The notes under the pieces are model-generated. The model was not told where the DNA came from and did no database searches. It was given only the letters and a program-made list of their open reading frames with translations. A DNA stretch of 64,000 nt. It comes from an uncultured Bacteroides sp. Lineage in GTDB: Bacteria; Bacteroidota; Bacteroidia; Bacteroidales; Bacteroidaceae. Below, piece after piece: positions 34,220 through 44,190 of the stretch. Every line of letters begins with the position of its first letter. Within the stretch, counting starts at the first letter, position 1. Where the stretch lies: positions 1 through 64,000 of the forward strand of contig CALYZE010000005.1 in assembly GCA_945607605.1 (NCBI GenBank), given 5' to 3'. The translations under genes and the position numbers were made by a program.

Positions 34220-36298
34220 ATGGAAAACAGATATTTCAAACGTGATATCAGCTGGCTGTCGTTCAATTACCGGGTACTGTTGGAAGCCGAAGACGACACC
34301 TTGCCGCTGTATGAGCGTATCAATTTTATTTCTATCTATTCCTCTAACCTGGAGGAGTTTTATAAGATACGCGTAGCTGACCATAAAGCAATCGCAACAG
34401 GAGCGGCGCAAAATGATGAAGAAACGGTGCAATCGGCCATCGACTTGGTGGCAGCCATCAATAAAGAAGTAAACCGCCAATTGGAGGAACGCATTCGCAT
34501 CTACGAAGAAAAGATTCTGCCCGCCTTGCGGAAGCATCATATCATTTTTTATCAAAGTCGCAATGTGGAGCCTTTTCATAAGGAGTTTCTGCGTAAATTC
34601 TTTCGGGAAGAGATTTTCCCATATCTGGCTCCCGTACCGGTTAGTAAAGATCGGGTAATCTCTTTTTTGCGTGACAACCGACTTTATCTCGCTGTACGTC
34701 TTTATCTGAAAGGGGTACCTGCCGACTCTCCCAACCATACACAGTATTTTGTAATGAAGCTGCCTTACAGTAAAGTGCCTCGTTTCATCGAGCTGCCCAA
34801 AGTAGGAAAGAATTATTACCTGATGTTTATCGAAGACATTATCAAAGCCAATATTAATACGATTTTTCCCGGTTATGAAGTAGAAAGCAGTTATTGCATC
34901 AAGATTTCACGTGACGCGGATATCTTGATAGACGATTCTGCCAATACTTCTGAAATCATTGAACAGGTAAAGACCAAAGTGAAAAAGCGTAAAATTGGAG
35001 ACGTTTGCCGTTTTGTATATGACCGTGCCATGCCGCAGGATTTTCTGGATTTCTTGGTAGATGCTTATCACATAGACCGACGTGAATTAGTGCCGGGCGA
35101 CAAACACCTCAACATGGAAGACTTGCGCCATTTGCCCAATCCGGAACAAACGGTGCGTCCCATCAAGAAACCTCAGTCTATGAAGCTGACTTGCTTGGAT
35201 GAACGCGAATCTATCTTCCGATATGTAGAGAAGAAGGATTTATTACTGCACTACCCCTATCACTCCTTCGACCACTTCATACATTTTTTATATGAAGCCG
35301 TGCACGAACCTACCGTTCGCGAGATTATGGTGACTCAGTATCGTGTAGCCGAAAACTCCACAGTTATCAACACCCTAATAGCAGCCGCACAAAACGGGAA
35401 GAAAGTGACTGTATTCGTTGAGTTGAAGGCCCGTTTTGATGAAGAGAACAACCTTGCCACTGCTGAGATGATGAAAGCTGCCGGCATCAATATCATCTAC
35501 AGCATACCCAAACTGAAAGTGCATGCCAAAGTAGCCCTCATCCTACGTCGCGATAAACAAGGACACAAAATGCCCAGCTATGCTTACATCAGTACCGGCA
35601 ACTTTAATGAAAACACTGCCACACTCTATGCAGACAGTGGACTCTTCACGTGCAATCCTATTATCGTTAATGACCTGCACAACCTGTTCCGCACCTTGCA
35701 AGGGAAAGATAATCCGGTATTCCATCGGTTACTGGTGGCAAGATTTAATCTTATACCGGAACTCATCCGTTTGATTAACCACGAAATAGAATTGGCACGA
35801 AGTGGAAAACGTGGACGAATTATCCTTAAAATGAATGCCCTGCAAGATCCCGCCATGATCGAGCGCCTCTACGAAGCATCAGAAGCGGGAGTAGAAATAG
35901 ATTTGATAGTACGTGGCATCTGCTGCCTGATACCCGGGCAATCTTTCAGCCGCAACATTCGGGTCACTCGCATTGTGGATACATTCTTAGAACATGCTCG
36001 CATTTGGTATTTCGGCAATGGAAATCATCCGAAACTCTTCTTAGGCTCACCGGATTGGATGCGTCGTAACCTGTATCGACGAATCGAAGCCGTAACGCCT
36101 ATACTGGATCCTGACTTAAAACAAGAGTTGATAGACTTGCTCTCGATTCAACTGTCCGACAGACGAAAAGCCTGCTTTGTGGACGATCATTTACGCAACT
36201 GCTGGAAATCGATCCATCCACAAAAAGAGAAAATTCGTTCACAATATACATTTTATGACTACCTCCAGAAAAAGTTGAAGACTGTAACGCTTCTGTAA
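34220..36298 (+). CDS. ppk1: polyphosphate kinase 1
   Basis: PPK1 reversibly polymerises the gamma-phosphate of ATP into polyphosphate. The order N domain, head domain and two phospholipase D-like C domains is complete in 692 residues. The start MENRYFKRDISWLSFNYRVL is diagnostic; the autophosphorylated His should be in PKLKVHAKVAL (about residue 434), and AYISTGNFNENTATLYAD follows. The second C domain has HARIWYFGNG with the second conserved His. A PiT-type phosphate transporter gene follows 64 bp downstream on the same strand, which suggests coupling of phosphate uptake and storage. Confidence 0.94.
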   Translation: MENRYFKRDISWLSFNYRVLLEAEDDTLPLYERINFISIYSSNLEEFYKIRVADHKAIATGAAQNDEETVQSAIDLVAAINKEVNRQLEERIRIYEEKILPALRKHHIIFYQSRNVEPFHKEFLRKFFREEIFPYLAPVPVSKDRVISFLRDNRLYLAVRLYLKGVPADSPNHTQYFVMKLPYSKVPRFIELPKVGKNYYLMFIEDIIKANINTIFPGYEVESSYCIKISRDADILIDDSANTSEIIEQVKTKVKKRKIGDVCRFVYDRAMPQDFLDFLVDAYHIDRRELVPGDKHLNMEDLRHLPNPEQTVRPIKKPQSMKLTCLDERESIFRYVEKKDLLLHYPYHSFDHFIHFLYEAVHEPTVREIMVTQYRVAENSTVINTLIAAAQNGKKVTVFVELKARFDEENNLATAEMMKAAGINIIYSIPKLKVHAKVALILRRDKQGHKMPSYAYISTGNFNENTATLYADSGLFTCNPIIVNDLHNLFRTLQGKDNPVFHRLLVARFNLIPELIRLINHEIELARSGKRGRIILKMNALQDPAMIERLYEASEAGVEIDLIVRGICCLIPGQSFSRNIRVTRIVDTFLEHARIWYFGNGNHPKLFLGSPDWMRRNLYRRIEAVTPILDPDLKQELIDLLSIQLSDRRKACFVDDHLRNCWKSIHPQKEKIRSQYTFYDYLQKKLKTVTLL

Positions 36299-36362
36299 CA
36301 TGTATGACATTTCTCTGCAATACTATTTACTTTTCTTTGCAGCAGAAATAAAATACATATTT

Positions 36363-38606
36363 ATGGAAACAATTTATTTAGGCATCGTAATCTTTCTGTT
36401 CATACTCGCGATCTTTGATCTCGCAGTGGGGGTCAGTAATGATGCGGTGAACTTTCTTCAATCGGCTGTCGGAGCAAAGGCAGCCTCTTTCAAGACCATC
36501 CTATTTATAGCCGGCATCGGTGTATTCATCGGTGCCTCTTTAAGTAATGGCATGATGGACATCGCACGCCACGGCATCTACCAACCTGAACACTTTTATT
36601 TTGCCGAGATAATGTGCATATTACTCGCCGTCATGCTGACGGATGTTGTACTGTTGGATGTCTTCAATACGATGGGTATGCCTACCTCTACCACCGTTTC
36701 TATGGTGTTTGAATTATTGGGGGGAACGTTTGCTCTATCACTTATCAAGGTTTACAACAATGACGCGCTGGGACTCGGAGATCTTATCAACACAGACAAG
36801 GCTCTATCGGTTATCATGGCTATCTTTGTATCTGTAGCCATTGCTTTCTTCTTCGGTATGCTGGTACAATGGTTGGCGCGCATCGTATTTACCTTCAATT
36901 ATAAGAAGAAAATGAAGTACAGCATTGCATTGTACGGTGGTATTGCCGCCACTTCTATCATCTATTTTATGTTAATAAAAGGATTGAAGGATAGTTCATT
37001 CATGACTCCGGAAAACAAACAATGGGTACAGGATAATACGTTCCTATTAATTAGTTCTTTCTTTATAGGTTTCACCCTATTGATGCAAATTCTGCACTGG
37101 CTGAAAGTCAACATCTTCAAGATTGTGGTTTTGATGGGTACATTTGCTCTCGCCCTTGCTTTTGCCGGTAATGACTTGGTAAACTTTATCGGTATTCCTC
37201 TGGCAGGGTATTCTTCTTTTATTGACTATACAACCAACGGCACAGCAGTTGGCCCCGATGGTTTTTTGATGACCTCTCTTCTCGGTCCGGCCAAAACCCC
37301 TTGGTACTTCCTCATCGGTGCAGGAGCAGTCATGGTTTATGCACTTTGTACTTCTAAAAAGGCACACAATGTCATCAAAACCTCTGTTGACCTTTCCCGT
37401 CAGGATGAAGGGGAAGAAACTTTTGGAAGCACTCCCATTGCCCGTACATTAGCACGTTTCAGCATGACATTTGCCAACAATATTTCTAAAATAGCACCCG
37501 AAAGTACCAAGCGTTGGGTAAACAGTCGTTTCGTGAAAGACGAAGCAATTATTGCTGACGGTGCAGCGTTTGACTTGGTACGTGCTTCGATCAATCTGGT
37601 GTTGGCGGGCTTGCTTATTGCCTTGGGAACTTCTCTAAAACTTCCTCTCTCCACAACATACGTAACCTTCATGGTAGCGATGGGTACTTCTCTTGCCGAT
37701 CGGGCTTGGGGACGTGATTCAGCCGTATTTCGTATTACCGGCGTACTAAGTGTGATTGGTGGATGGTTTATCACAGCCGGTGCCGCATTCACCATCTGTT
37801 TCTTCGTAGCCATGCTGATTTATTTCGGTGGCACCATTGCTATCGTAGTTTTGATTGGCCTTGCTGTATTCATGTTGATCCGTAGCCAAATCATGTACAA
37901 AAGACGCAAAGAAAGAGAAAAGGACAATGAGACTTTGAAACAATTGATGAAGAGCACCGACAATCGTGAAGTTCTTGAACTATTGCGTAAGCATACCCGT
38001 GAGGAGCTCACTAAAATTCTAGCCTTTACAGAAGAGAACTTGGAGCGTACCGTTACTTCTTTTCTACACGAAAACTTGCGTGGTTTGCGTCGTGCAATGG
38101 GTTCGGTCAAGTTTCAGAAGCAACTTATCAAGCAAACGAAACGCATCGGTACGCTTGCTATGTGCCGTCTTGACAACAATATCATATTGGAAAAAGGTCT
38201 TTACTACTATCAAGGTAATGACTTTGCCAGCGAACTAGTATATAGTATAGGCCGTCTTTGCGAGCCCTGCCTTGAACATATCGACAATAACTTCAAACCG
38301 CTCGATGCCATTCAGAAGGGAGAGTTTGCAGATGTGACGGAAGACATCAGTTACCTGTTGCAAGTATGTCGTCACAAAATGGAGACCAACAATTATGAGG
38401 AGTTTGAAACTGAGATACGCAAAGCCAACGATCTCAACGGACAGCTTGCACACTTGAAACGTGAGGAGTTGCAACGCATCCAGACTCAAAGTGGCAGCAT
38501 TAAAGTCAGCATGGTTTATCTAACCATGATACAAGAAGCACAGAATGTAGTAACGTACACGATTAATCTGATGAAGGTAAGCCGCAAATTCCAAGCGGAA
38601 GACTAG
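36363..38606 (+). CDS. PiT-family phosphate transporter with C-terminal PhoU-like domain
   Basis: The 747-residue protein contains the two inverted PiT halves, each with its signature: GVSNDAVNFLQSAVGAKAA (about 22-40) and AGNDLVNFIGIPLAGY (about 268-283), and about a dozen membrane segments. From about residue 530 the chain turns soluble, basic and helical and resembles the PhoU-like DUF47 regulators that usually are encoded as a separate gene beside PiT. Fusion to the carrier is seen in Bacteroidota. The start at 36363 (METIYLG) is preferred over an upstream in-frame Met. It lies just after ppk1 and shares a terminator with cca. Confidence 0.9.
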   Translation: METIYLGIVIFLFILAIFDLAVGVSNDAVNFLQSAVGAKAASFKTILFIAGIGVFIGASLSNGMMDIARHGIYQPEHFYFAEIMCILLAVMLTDVVLLDVFNTMGMPTSTTVSMVFELLGGTFALSLIKVYNNDALGLGDLINTDKALSVIMAIFVSVAIAFFFGMLVQWLARIVFTFNYKKKMKYSIALYGGIAATSIIYFMLIKGLKDSSFMTPENKQWVQDNTFLLISSFFIGFTLLMQILHWLKVNIFKIVVLMGTFALALAFAGNDLVNFIGIPLAGYSSFIDYTTNGTAVGPDGFLMTSLLGPAKTPWYFLIGAGAVMVYALCTSKKAHNVIKTSVDLSRQDEGEETFGSTPIARTLARFSMTFANNISKIAPESTKRWVNSRFVKDEAIIADGAAFDLVRASINLVLAGLLIALGTSLKLPLSTTYVTFMVAMGTSLADRAWGRDSAVFRITGVLSVIGGWFITAGAAFTICFFVAMLIYFGGTIAIVVLIGLAVFMLIRSQIMYKRRKEREKDNETLKQLMKSTDNREVLELLRKHTREELTKILAFTEENLERTVTSFLHENLRGLRRAMGSVKFQKQLIKQTKRIGTLAMCRLDNNIILEKGLYYYQGNDFASELVYSIGRLCEPCLEHIDNNFKPLDAIQKGEFADVTEDISYLLQVCRHKMETNNYEEFETEIRKANDLNGQLAHLKREELQRIQTQSGSIKVSMVYLTMIQEAQNVVTYTINLMKVSRKFQAED

Positions 38607-38627
38607 AACAGATGCATCCCCAAAAAT

Positions 38628-38671
38628 AAAGAAGGGCAGATTGGATTTAACTTCTCAATCTGCCCTTCTTT
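38628..38671. terminator. bidirectional terminator between PiT gene and cca
   Basis: Perfect 16-bp inverted repeat (38628-38643 with 38656-38671), GC-rich centre and A/T ends on both sides, between convergent genes. Confidence 0.85.
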
Positions 38672-40108
38672 CTATTTCGATATCTTTTTCAATCCCATTT
38701 TCTCTGCCCGTTCTAACATAAAAGTACGTGCAGCTTCGTATTCATTAGGTATCACCCCATCCAGAATGGCATCTTTAATGGCACTTTTCAAGGTTCCAAC
38801 TTGTTGGCAAGGAGGCAAACCAAAAGTTTCCATGATTTCTTCACCACTGACCGGAGGTTGAAAATTACGAACCCGGTCGCGCTCTTCCAAGTCTTTCAAC
38901 TTTTGACGTACTAACTGGAAGTTATTGAGGAATCGCTTTTTACGTTCCCTATTTTTGGAGGTGATATCAGCTTCACACAAAGTCATGAGGTCGTCTATCT
39001 CATCTCCCGCCTCAAATAACAATCGGCGAACTGCAGAATCGGTCACTACATCATCCGCTATAACAATAGGTCGCATGTGCAAACTTACCATTTTCTGCAC
39101 ATACTTCATCTTCTCGTTCATAGGCATCTTCATCTTACGGAAGATATCGGGTACCATCTTTTCACCGATAAAATTATGATTATGAAAAGTCCACCCTATT
39201 TGAGGTTCCCAACGTTTGGTCACGGGCTTGGCAATATCATGCAAAAGTGCTGCCCATCGCAGCCAAAGATTATCGGTCTTTTTACTGATGTTATCTAAAA
39301 CTTCGAGGGTGTGGTAGAAATTATCCTTATGCGCTCGTCCGTTACGTATTTCAACTTTCTGTAAAGTCACGAACTCAGGGAAAATAAGCTCCAGCAAACC
39401 ACAACGATCCAAGTCAATAAAGCCCTTGGAGGGTACAGGAGCAAGGATGATCTTATTCAACTCATCTGCAATACGCTCTTTGGATATGATAGAAATACGT
39501 TCACGGTTGCGTTGCAAAGACTCAAAAGTAGCATCATCGATGTAAAAATTCAACTGCGTGGCAAAACGGATGCAACGCATCATGCGTAAAGGATCGTCAC
39601 TGAAAGTGATATCCGGATCGAGCGGAGTACGGATTATTTTCTCTTTCAGATCTTGCATTCCACCGAAAGGATCAACCAACTCACCATAACGGGCTTCATT
39701 CAAGCAGACTGCCATTGCATTGATGGTGAAATCACGCCGATTCTGGTCATCTTCCAAAGTACCATCTTCTACAATAGGCTTACGGGAATCATGTGTATAG
39801 GATTCTTTTCGAGCCCCTACAAACTCTACTTCTATGCCATGGTATTTCAATTGTGCTGTCCCGAAATTCTTAAATACAGAAACATGTGCAGCTCGTCCCA
39901 GCCTTCTGCCTAGCGCTTCAGCCATTACAATGCCGCTGCCCACTACCACTACATCAATATCTTTGGATGGACGTTGCAGGAAAATATCACGTACATATCC
40001 ACCGACAACATAACATTCCACTTCCAATTTATCTGCCGTAGCAGAGATTTGTTTGAATATATCTTCACTAAAATGTTGTTTCAGTTCTTCTGCTGTCAAC
40101 TCTATCAT
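38672..40108 (-). CDS. cca: CCA tRNA nucleotidyltransferase / poly(A) polymerase-family protein with HD domain
   Basis: The class II nucleotidyltransferase head (about 20-150) carries VGGYVRDIFLQRPSKDIDVVVVG and RRDFTINAMAV, followed by the RNA-binding neck (FATQLNFYIDDATFE). The C-terminal part has an HD domain with LLHDIAKP (about residue 291). It should add or repair the CCA end of tRNAs. The length of 478 residues and HD domain are usual for Bacteroidota. It is monocistronic. Confidence 0.92.
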   Translation of the reverse strand: MIELTAEELKQHFSEDIFKQISATADKLEVECYVVGGYVRDIFLQRPSKDIDVVVVGSGIVMAEALGRRLGRAAHVSVFKNFGTAQLKYHGIEVEFVGARKESYTHDSRKPIVEDGTLEDDQNRRDFTINAMAVCLNEARYGELVDPFGGMQDLKEKIIRTPLDPDITFSDDPLRMMRCIRFATQLNFYIDDATFESLQRNRERISIISKERIADELNKIILAPVPSKGFIDLDRCGLLELIFPEFVTLQKVEIRNGRAHKDNFYHTLEVLDNISKKTDNLWLRWAALLHDIAKPVTKRWEPQIGWTFHNHNFIGEKMVPDIFRKMKMPMNEKMKYVQKMVSLHMRPIVIADDVVTDSAVRRLLFEAGDEIDDLMTLCEADITSKNRERKKRFLNNFQLVRQKLKDLEERDRVRNFQPPVSGEEIMETFGLPPCQQVGTLKSAIKDAILDGVIPNEYEAARTFMLERAEKMGLKKISK

Positions 40109-40134
40109 TTGTCAATAAATCATTTTTAAGGGTA

Positions 40135-40142
40135 CAAAGATA
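40135..40142 (-). promoter_or_regulatory. promoter -7 element for cca
   Basis: Minus-strand TATCTTTG, the commonest -7 version in this window, 27 bp upstream of the start. Confidence 0.5.
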
Positions 40143-40273
40143 CTGCAATAAAGCCAATCAACATTACAAACACAACAACTTTTAATCTAATAAAGACCTC
40201 TTTGTCAACCTTACCGTCTCCTTCATCTCAAACATTCTCTATACGAATTACCTCACTTTTCATTTCATTGTCG

Positions 40274-40281
40274 TATATTTG
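40274..40281 (+). promoter_or_regulatory. promoter -7 element for the 40388 lipoprotein gene
   Basis: TATATTTG fits the consensus; the leader would be about 100 nt. Confidence 0.45.
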
Positions 40282-40387
40282 CCTCTCTGTAAGGGTGGAG
40301 TTATGAGGTTCATAGTTTACTTTGAATCTAGCCTTAAACCATCCTGACGGAAATGATAAACAGCCACTACTAAAAAGAGAACCAATT

Positions 40388-41239
40388 ATGAAGAAAGTTA
40401 TATTCCTTGCCTGTTTGTGCTGTACGCTTTTTGCTTGCGAAGATGTGGAAAAGAAAGCCGGCGAGAAACTACAATCTGCCCGAGAGGCTTTTGAACAAGG
40501 TAATTACAGTGAGGCAAAAGTTTTGATTGACAGCATCAAAGTTCTTTATCCCAAAGCTTTTGAAACTCGCCGTGCGGGTATTGGACTGATGCAAGAAGTA
40601 GAACTGAAAGAACAAGAAAGAAGTTTGGTTTATCTCGACAGCATGCTACAGATCAAGCAACAGGATTTTGATGCCATCAAAAGCAAATTTACTTTCGAAA
40701 AAGAAGTGGAATACCAAAAGATAGGTTATTACCTGCATCCTTCACAAGTCATTGAAAAGAATCTGCACCGCTCTTTCCTCCGCTTTCAGGTAGATGAGAA
40801 TGGCGTAATGAGTATGACTTCCATTTATTGCGGTGCTCGAAACATTCACCATGTTGCAGTCAAAGTAATCGCACCTGACGGAAGTTTTGCAGAAACACCA
40901 GCCTCTAAAGACAGTTATGAAACGACTGATTTAGGTGAAAAAATAGAAAAGGCAGATTACCGGATGGGGGAAGACGGCAATGTGATGGGTTTTCTTTATT
41001 TAAACAAAGACAAATCTATAAAGGTGGACTATCTGGGAGAACGCTCCTACTCTACCACTATGAGTGTTACAGATCGTCAGGCAGTATCCAGCGTTTATGA
41101 GTTGGCTCAAATACTCACTTCCATAACAGAAATCAAAAAGAATATGGAAGAAGCTAACTTGAAAAAAGAATTCATAAAGAAAAAAATGGAGGAAAGAGAA
41201 AACGATTATGACAGCAAAGAAAGTAAAAAGCAGCCATGA
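40388..41239 (+). CDS. lipoprotein of unknown function
   Basis: The 283-residue protein starts with a lipoprotein signal (KKVIFLACLCCTLFACED, lipobox LFAC). Residues about 25-60 (AREAFEQGNYSEAKVLIDSIK) look like one tetratricopeptide-type helical pair; the middle is a beta-rich domain, and the C-terminus (about 250-283) is a highly charged helix (MEEANLKKEFIKKKMEERE). The furthest upstream in-frame Met would put the signal peptide internally, so the ATG at 40388 is chosen. Its stop codon overlaps the start of the HAD-DUF3667 gene (ATGA). Function unknown. Confidence 0.8.
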   Translation: MKKVIFLACLCCTLFACEDVEKKAGEKLQSAREAFEQGNYSEAKVLIDSIKVLYPKAFETRRAGIGLMQEVELKEQERSLVYLDSMLQIKQQDFDAIKSKFTFEKEVEYQKIGYYLHPSQVIEKNLHRSFLRFQVDENGVMSMTSIYCGARNIHHVAVKVIAPDGSFAETPASKDSYETTDLGEKIEKADYRMGEDGNVMGFLYLNKDKSIKVDYLGERSYSTTMSVTDRQAVSSVYELAQILTSITEIKKNMEEANLKKEFIKKKMEERENDYDSKESKKQP

Positions 41240-43194
41240 ATTATACCACCTACCTCTTCGACTTTGACTATACCCTTGCCGATTCGTCACGCGGCATCGT
41301 CACCTGCTTTCGAATGGTTCTTACCCGACACGGATATACAGAAGTGACGGATGAGGAGATAAAACGCACGATCGGCAAGACCTTGGAAGATTCTTTCTCC
41401 ATTCTAACCGGAGTAACAGATCCCGAACAACTAGCCGGTTTCAGAGAAGAATATCGGAAGGAAGCAGATATCCACATGACTGTCAACACGGTACTTTTTC
41501 TTGAGACTAAGTCCGTATTAGTGGCATTGAAAGATTCGGGTGCACGTATCGGAATAATCTCTACCAAATACCGTTATCGCATCAAGGAGCTATTAGATCA
41601 GCACTTTCCAATCAACTTCATGGATATCATCGTTGGGGGTGAAGATGTACAAAAAGCCAAGCCCTCTCCCGAAGGATTGATCCTTGCTCTCAAAAAACTC
41701 CATGCCACCAAATCCGAAACACTGTATATAGGCGATAGTACGATAGATGCCGAAACAGCCCAAGCTGCAGGCGTGGCCTTTGCCGGAATAACTCACGGTG
41801 TAACCACTACCAAAGAACTAAGCAAGTATCCGCACTGGAAAATAATGAGCAGTTTGGAAGAACTGTTAGATGGTAAAGAAGAAAAGGAGCAAGAACAACC
41901 ATCTGCCATTTTCAAAATAGAAGAGCCTATCTTGCCAGAGAACGCACCTTCCGCCTCTAAAGAAAAGAAGATGATAAACATTTGGCAAATGCTTCTTTTA
42001 CTTTTTTTGTTTGGGCTCTCCTGCGAAGAAATGAAAGGAACAGCCAAGTTTCTGTTTCCATCGCTCTTTATACTGGCTCTATGGGGTATCAGTCAAAAAA
42101 GAAAGATTCTACCTCACAAAGTAACGGCCTATTTTGCTCCTTGGCTACATCCTTTTAAAGTAAAGCTGCGTGCCTTCCGCATCGGTTTGATTCGTGGAAA
42201 GGCCGTAGCACCCAATGACAACGCCTCCTGCATTTGTCAAAACTGTGGCACTCACTACACCGGCAACTATTGCAATCGCTGCGGACAAAGTCGAAACACA
42301 CCTCGCTACCGTTTAAGTAATGCCCTAAAAAACATTGCCGGAGGTTTCTTCAATATCGATAGTGGTTTTGGGCTTACCCTCATTGATTTGCTTCACCGAC
42401 CGGGATACATGATTCGAGACTTTATCGGTGGTAAACGGATTCAATATTTCCGTCCCTTTCAAAGTTTATTTATTCTTGCCGCACTCTACATCATGACCGT
42501 CCAACTGATTGATCCGGAAGCATTAACCCGAAAAGGACAAAATGCCACAGCAACTCAGCTCACAGAAGTACAAAGGCAACTTCAAAAAATTGATAGTCAA
42601 TCGCAAGAAGAACTTCAGGCAACGCCTGTAAAGAATGACTCTGTATTGATTACTGCCACTCCCCAATACAATAGCGATGAAAGTCTCGTAGACAATCTGG
42701 TGAACGACGGTTTCCAGATAATCGGCAAACTGGAGGCATTCGTTCAGCAATCTCCTTTCCTTATGAGAGTATGGAATCTGTTGAAAAGCTGGGCTCACGG
42801 CAACAAAGCCTTTCGCATCATAGCCACTCTGCCACTGTTTGCTCTTGCAACCCAACTCGCCTTTCGCCGCAGAAAATACAATCTGAACTATAATACGACA
42901 GAGCATGTATTTATACAAGCATATATCGCCTGCCAGATACTCCTGCTGAGCATCATTGTACTCCCCTTTTATGGTCATGCTCAAGTAAACAGCCTGTACG
43001 AACTACCTTCTGCTGTTATTTTCCTACTATTTTGGTGGGATTACAAGCAGTTATATAGCCTCACTTGGTGGAAAAGTTTTTGGCGTACCCTACGGATGTT
43101 CTTTTATTGCCTATTATTGATAATAGCCTTTGCCATGCTTAGTGCTTTATTGGCCATCGTAGCAGTCTATTGCATCAAGCCATATATAGGATAA
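41236..43194 (+). CDS. HAD phosphatase fused to a DUF3667 membrane domain
   Basis: The N-terminal 210 residues are a complete HAD hydrolase of the phosphoglycolate phosphatase type: nucleophile motif LFDFDYTLADS (about 7-17), Thr/Ser motif IISTKYR, Lys with VGGEDVQKAKPSPEGL and acidic motif YIGDSTIDAETA. After a linker come two hydrophobic segments (about 245-285), a zinc-ribbon pair of CxxC motifs in CQNCGTHYTGNYCNRCGQ (about 334-351) and a multi-pass membrane region to the end, which fits DUF3667. The fusion is in one uninterrupted frame of 652 residues. The start overlaps the stop of the preceding lipoprotein gene, so the two probably work together. Confidence 0.85.
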   Translation: MNYTTYLFDFDYTLADSSRGIVTCFRMVLTRHGYTEVTDEEIKRTIGKTLEDSFSILTGVTDPEQLAGFREEYRKEADIHMTVNTVLFLETKSVLVALKDSGARIGIISTKYRYRIKELLDQHFPINFMDIIVGGEDVQKAKPSPEGLILALKKLHATKSETLYIGDSTIDAETAQAAGVAFAGITHGVTTTKELSKYPHWKIMSSLEELLDGKEEKEQEQPSAIFKIEEPILPENAPSASKEKKMINIWQMLLLLFLFGLSCEEMKGTAKFLFPSLFILALWGISQKRKILPHKVTAYFAPWLHPFKVKLRAFRIGLIRGKAVAPNDNASCICQNCGTHYTGNYCNRCGQSRNTPRYRLSNALKNIAGGFFNIDSGFGLTLIDLLHRPGYMIRDFIGGKRIQYFRPFQSLFILAALYIMTVQLIDPEALTRKGQNATATQLTEVQRQLQKIDSQSQEELQATPVKNDSVLITATPQYNSDESLVDNLVNDGFQIIGKLEAFVQQSPFLMRVWNLLKSWAHGNKAFRIIATLPLFALATQLAFRRRKYNLNYNTTEHVFIQAYIACQILLLSIIVLPFYGHAQVNSLYELPSAVIFLLFWWDYKQLYSLTWWKSFWRTLRMFFYCLLLIIAFAMLSALLAIVAVYCIKPYIG

Positions 43195-43318
43195 AGTCTT
43201 ATAGACTTAATGAGTGTTCCAACCCTTGAAACCAACCGTATCAATACTTGAAACAAGAAGTTAGAATATAAGAAACTCAATAAACCATCCTACATTCCTA
43301 AAAAAGATGAGTAAAGTA

Positions 43319-43349
43319 TTGCTTGTTTGGAATAAAAAAAGTAATTTTG
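43319..43349 (+). promoter_or_regulatory. rplU promoter
   Basis: TTG (43319-43321), a 20-bp spacer and TAATTTTG (43342-43349). The leader is about 85 nt; I see no recognised L21-type leader structure in it. Confidence 0.6.
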
Positions 43350-43439
43350 TGCCCGATTATTCCGCACCGGGTTCAACCAAGAGTTTTCTAAGTGATTAGA
43401 AGCCACCCGACGGAGCTAACTTATACATTATATATAAGA

Positions 43440-43757
43440 ATGTACGCAATTGTAGAGATTAACGGTCAGCAATTCAAAGCAGAAGCTGGCAAAAAGCTGT
43501 TTGTACACCACATTCAGGAAGCAGAAAACGGTGCAACAGTAGAATTTGAAAAAGTTCTTTTAGTGGACAAAGATGGTGCTATCACTGTAGGTGCTCCTAC
43601 GGTAGAAGGTGCAAAAGTAGTTTGCCAGGTAGTATCAAACATGGTAAAAGGCGACAAAGTACTTGTTTTCCACAAGAAAAGAAGAAAAGGTCATCGCAAG
43701 TTGAACGGTCACCGTCAACAATTCACTGAGTTAACAATTACTGAAGTAGTAGCTTAA
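43440..43757 (+). CDS. rplU: 50S ribosomal protein L21
   Basis: The 105-residue protein opens [20 protein letters not shown] and ends with the basic [21 protein letters not shown], both diagnostic for L21, which binds 23S rRNA near L20. The frame is open to an ATG at 43392, but the family starts at MYAIVEI, so 43440 is used. It is followed after 21 bp by rpmA, the usual pair. Confidence 0.96.
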   Translation: MYAIVEINGQQFKAEAGKKLFVHHIQEAENGATVEFEKVLLVDKDGAITVGAPTVEGAKVVCQVVSNMVKGDKVLVFHKKRRKGHRKLNGHRQQFTELTITEVVA

Positions 43758-43778
43758 TCAATTAAAAAGTAAGAAGAA

Positions 43779-44048
43779 ATGGCACACAAAAAAGGTGTCG
43801 GTAGTTCTAAGAACGGCCGCGAATCACAGAGCAAAAGATTAGGCGTTAAGATATTTGGTGGCGAAATCTGCAAAGCAGGTAACATCATCGTTCGTCAAAG
43901 AGGTACTGAATTCCACCCCGGTAACAACATCGGTATGGGTAAAGACCACACTCTTTTCGCTTTAGTAGATGGAACTGTACAGTTCAAAGTAGGTAAAGAA
44001 GATAGACGTTCTGTATCTATCATTCCTACTGAAAATGTAGAAGCATAA
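43779..44048 (+). CDS. rpmA: 50S ribosomal protein L27
   Basis: The 89-residue protein begins [20 protein letters not shown], the standard L27 start whose flexible tail reaches the peptidyl-transferase centre. There is no N-terminal extension of the kind that is cleaved in Firmicutes. It is co-transcribed with rplU, and a terminator follows. Confidence 0.97.
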   Translation: MAHKKGVGSSKNGRESQSKRLGVKIFGGEICKAGNIIVRQRGTEFHPGNNIGMGKDHTLFALVDGTVQFKVGKEDRRSVSIIPTENVEA

Positions 44049-44073
44049 GTTTCTGAACAAGAAATAAAGAAGA

Positions 44074-44112
44074 GGGATGCAATCTTATACGGGTTGCATC
44101 CCTTTCTTTTAT
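44074..44112 (+). terminator. rplU-rpmA terminator
   Basis: GGGATGCAA (44074-44082) pairs with TTGCATCCC (44094-44102), followed by TTTCTTTT. Confidence 0.85.
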
Positions 44113-44143
44113 ACCAAAAACAACACCTTAATTGTTTTTTCTA

Positions 44144-44151
44144 TATCTTTG
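44144..44151 (+). promoter_or_regulatory. promoter -7 element for serS
   Basis: TATCTTTG 39 bp before the serS start. Confidence 0.5.
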
Positions 44152-44190
44152 CACTCATAAAACTGAGTATCATAAAAACAAGTATAAGAT

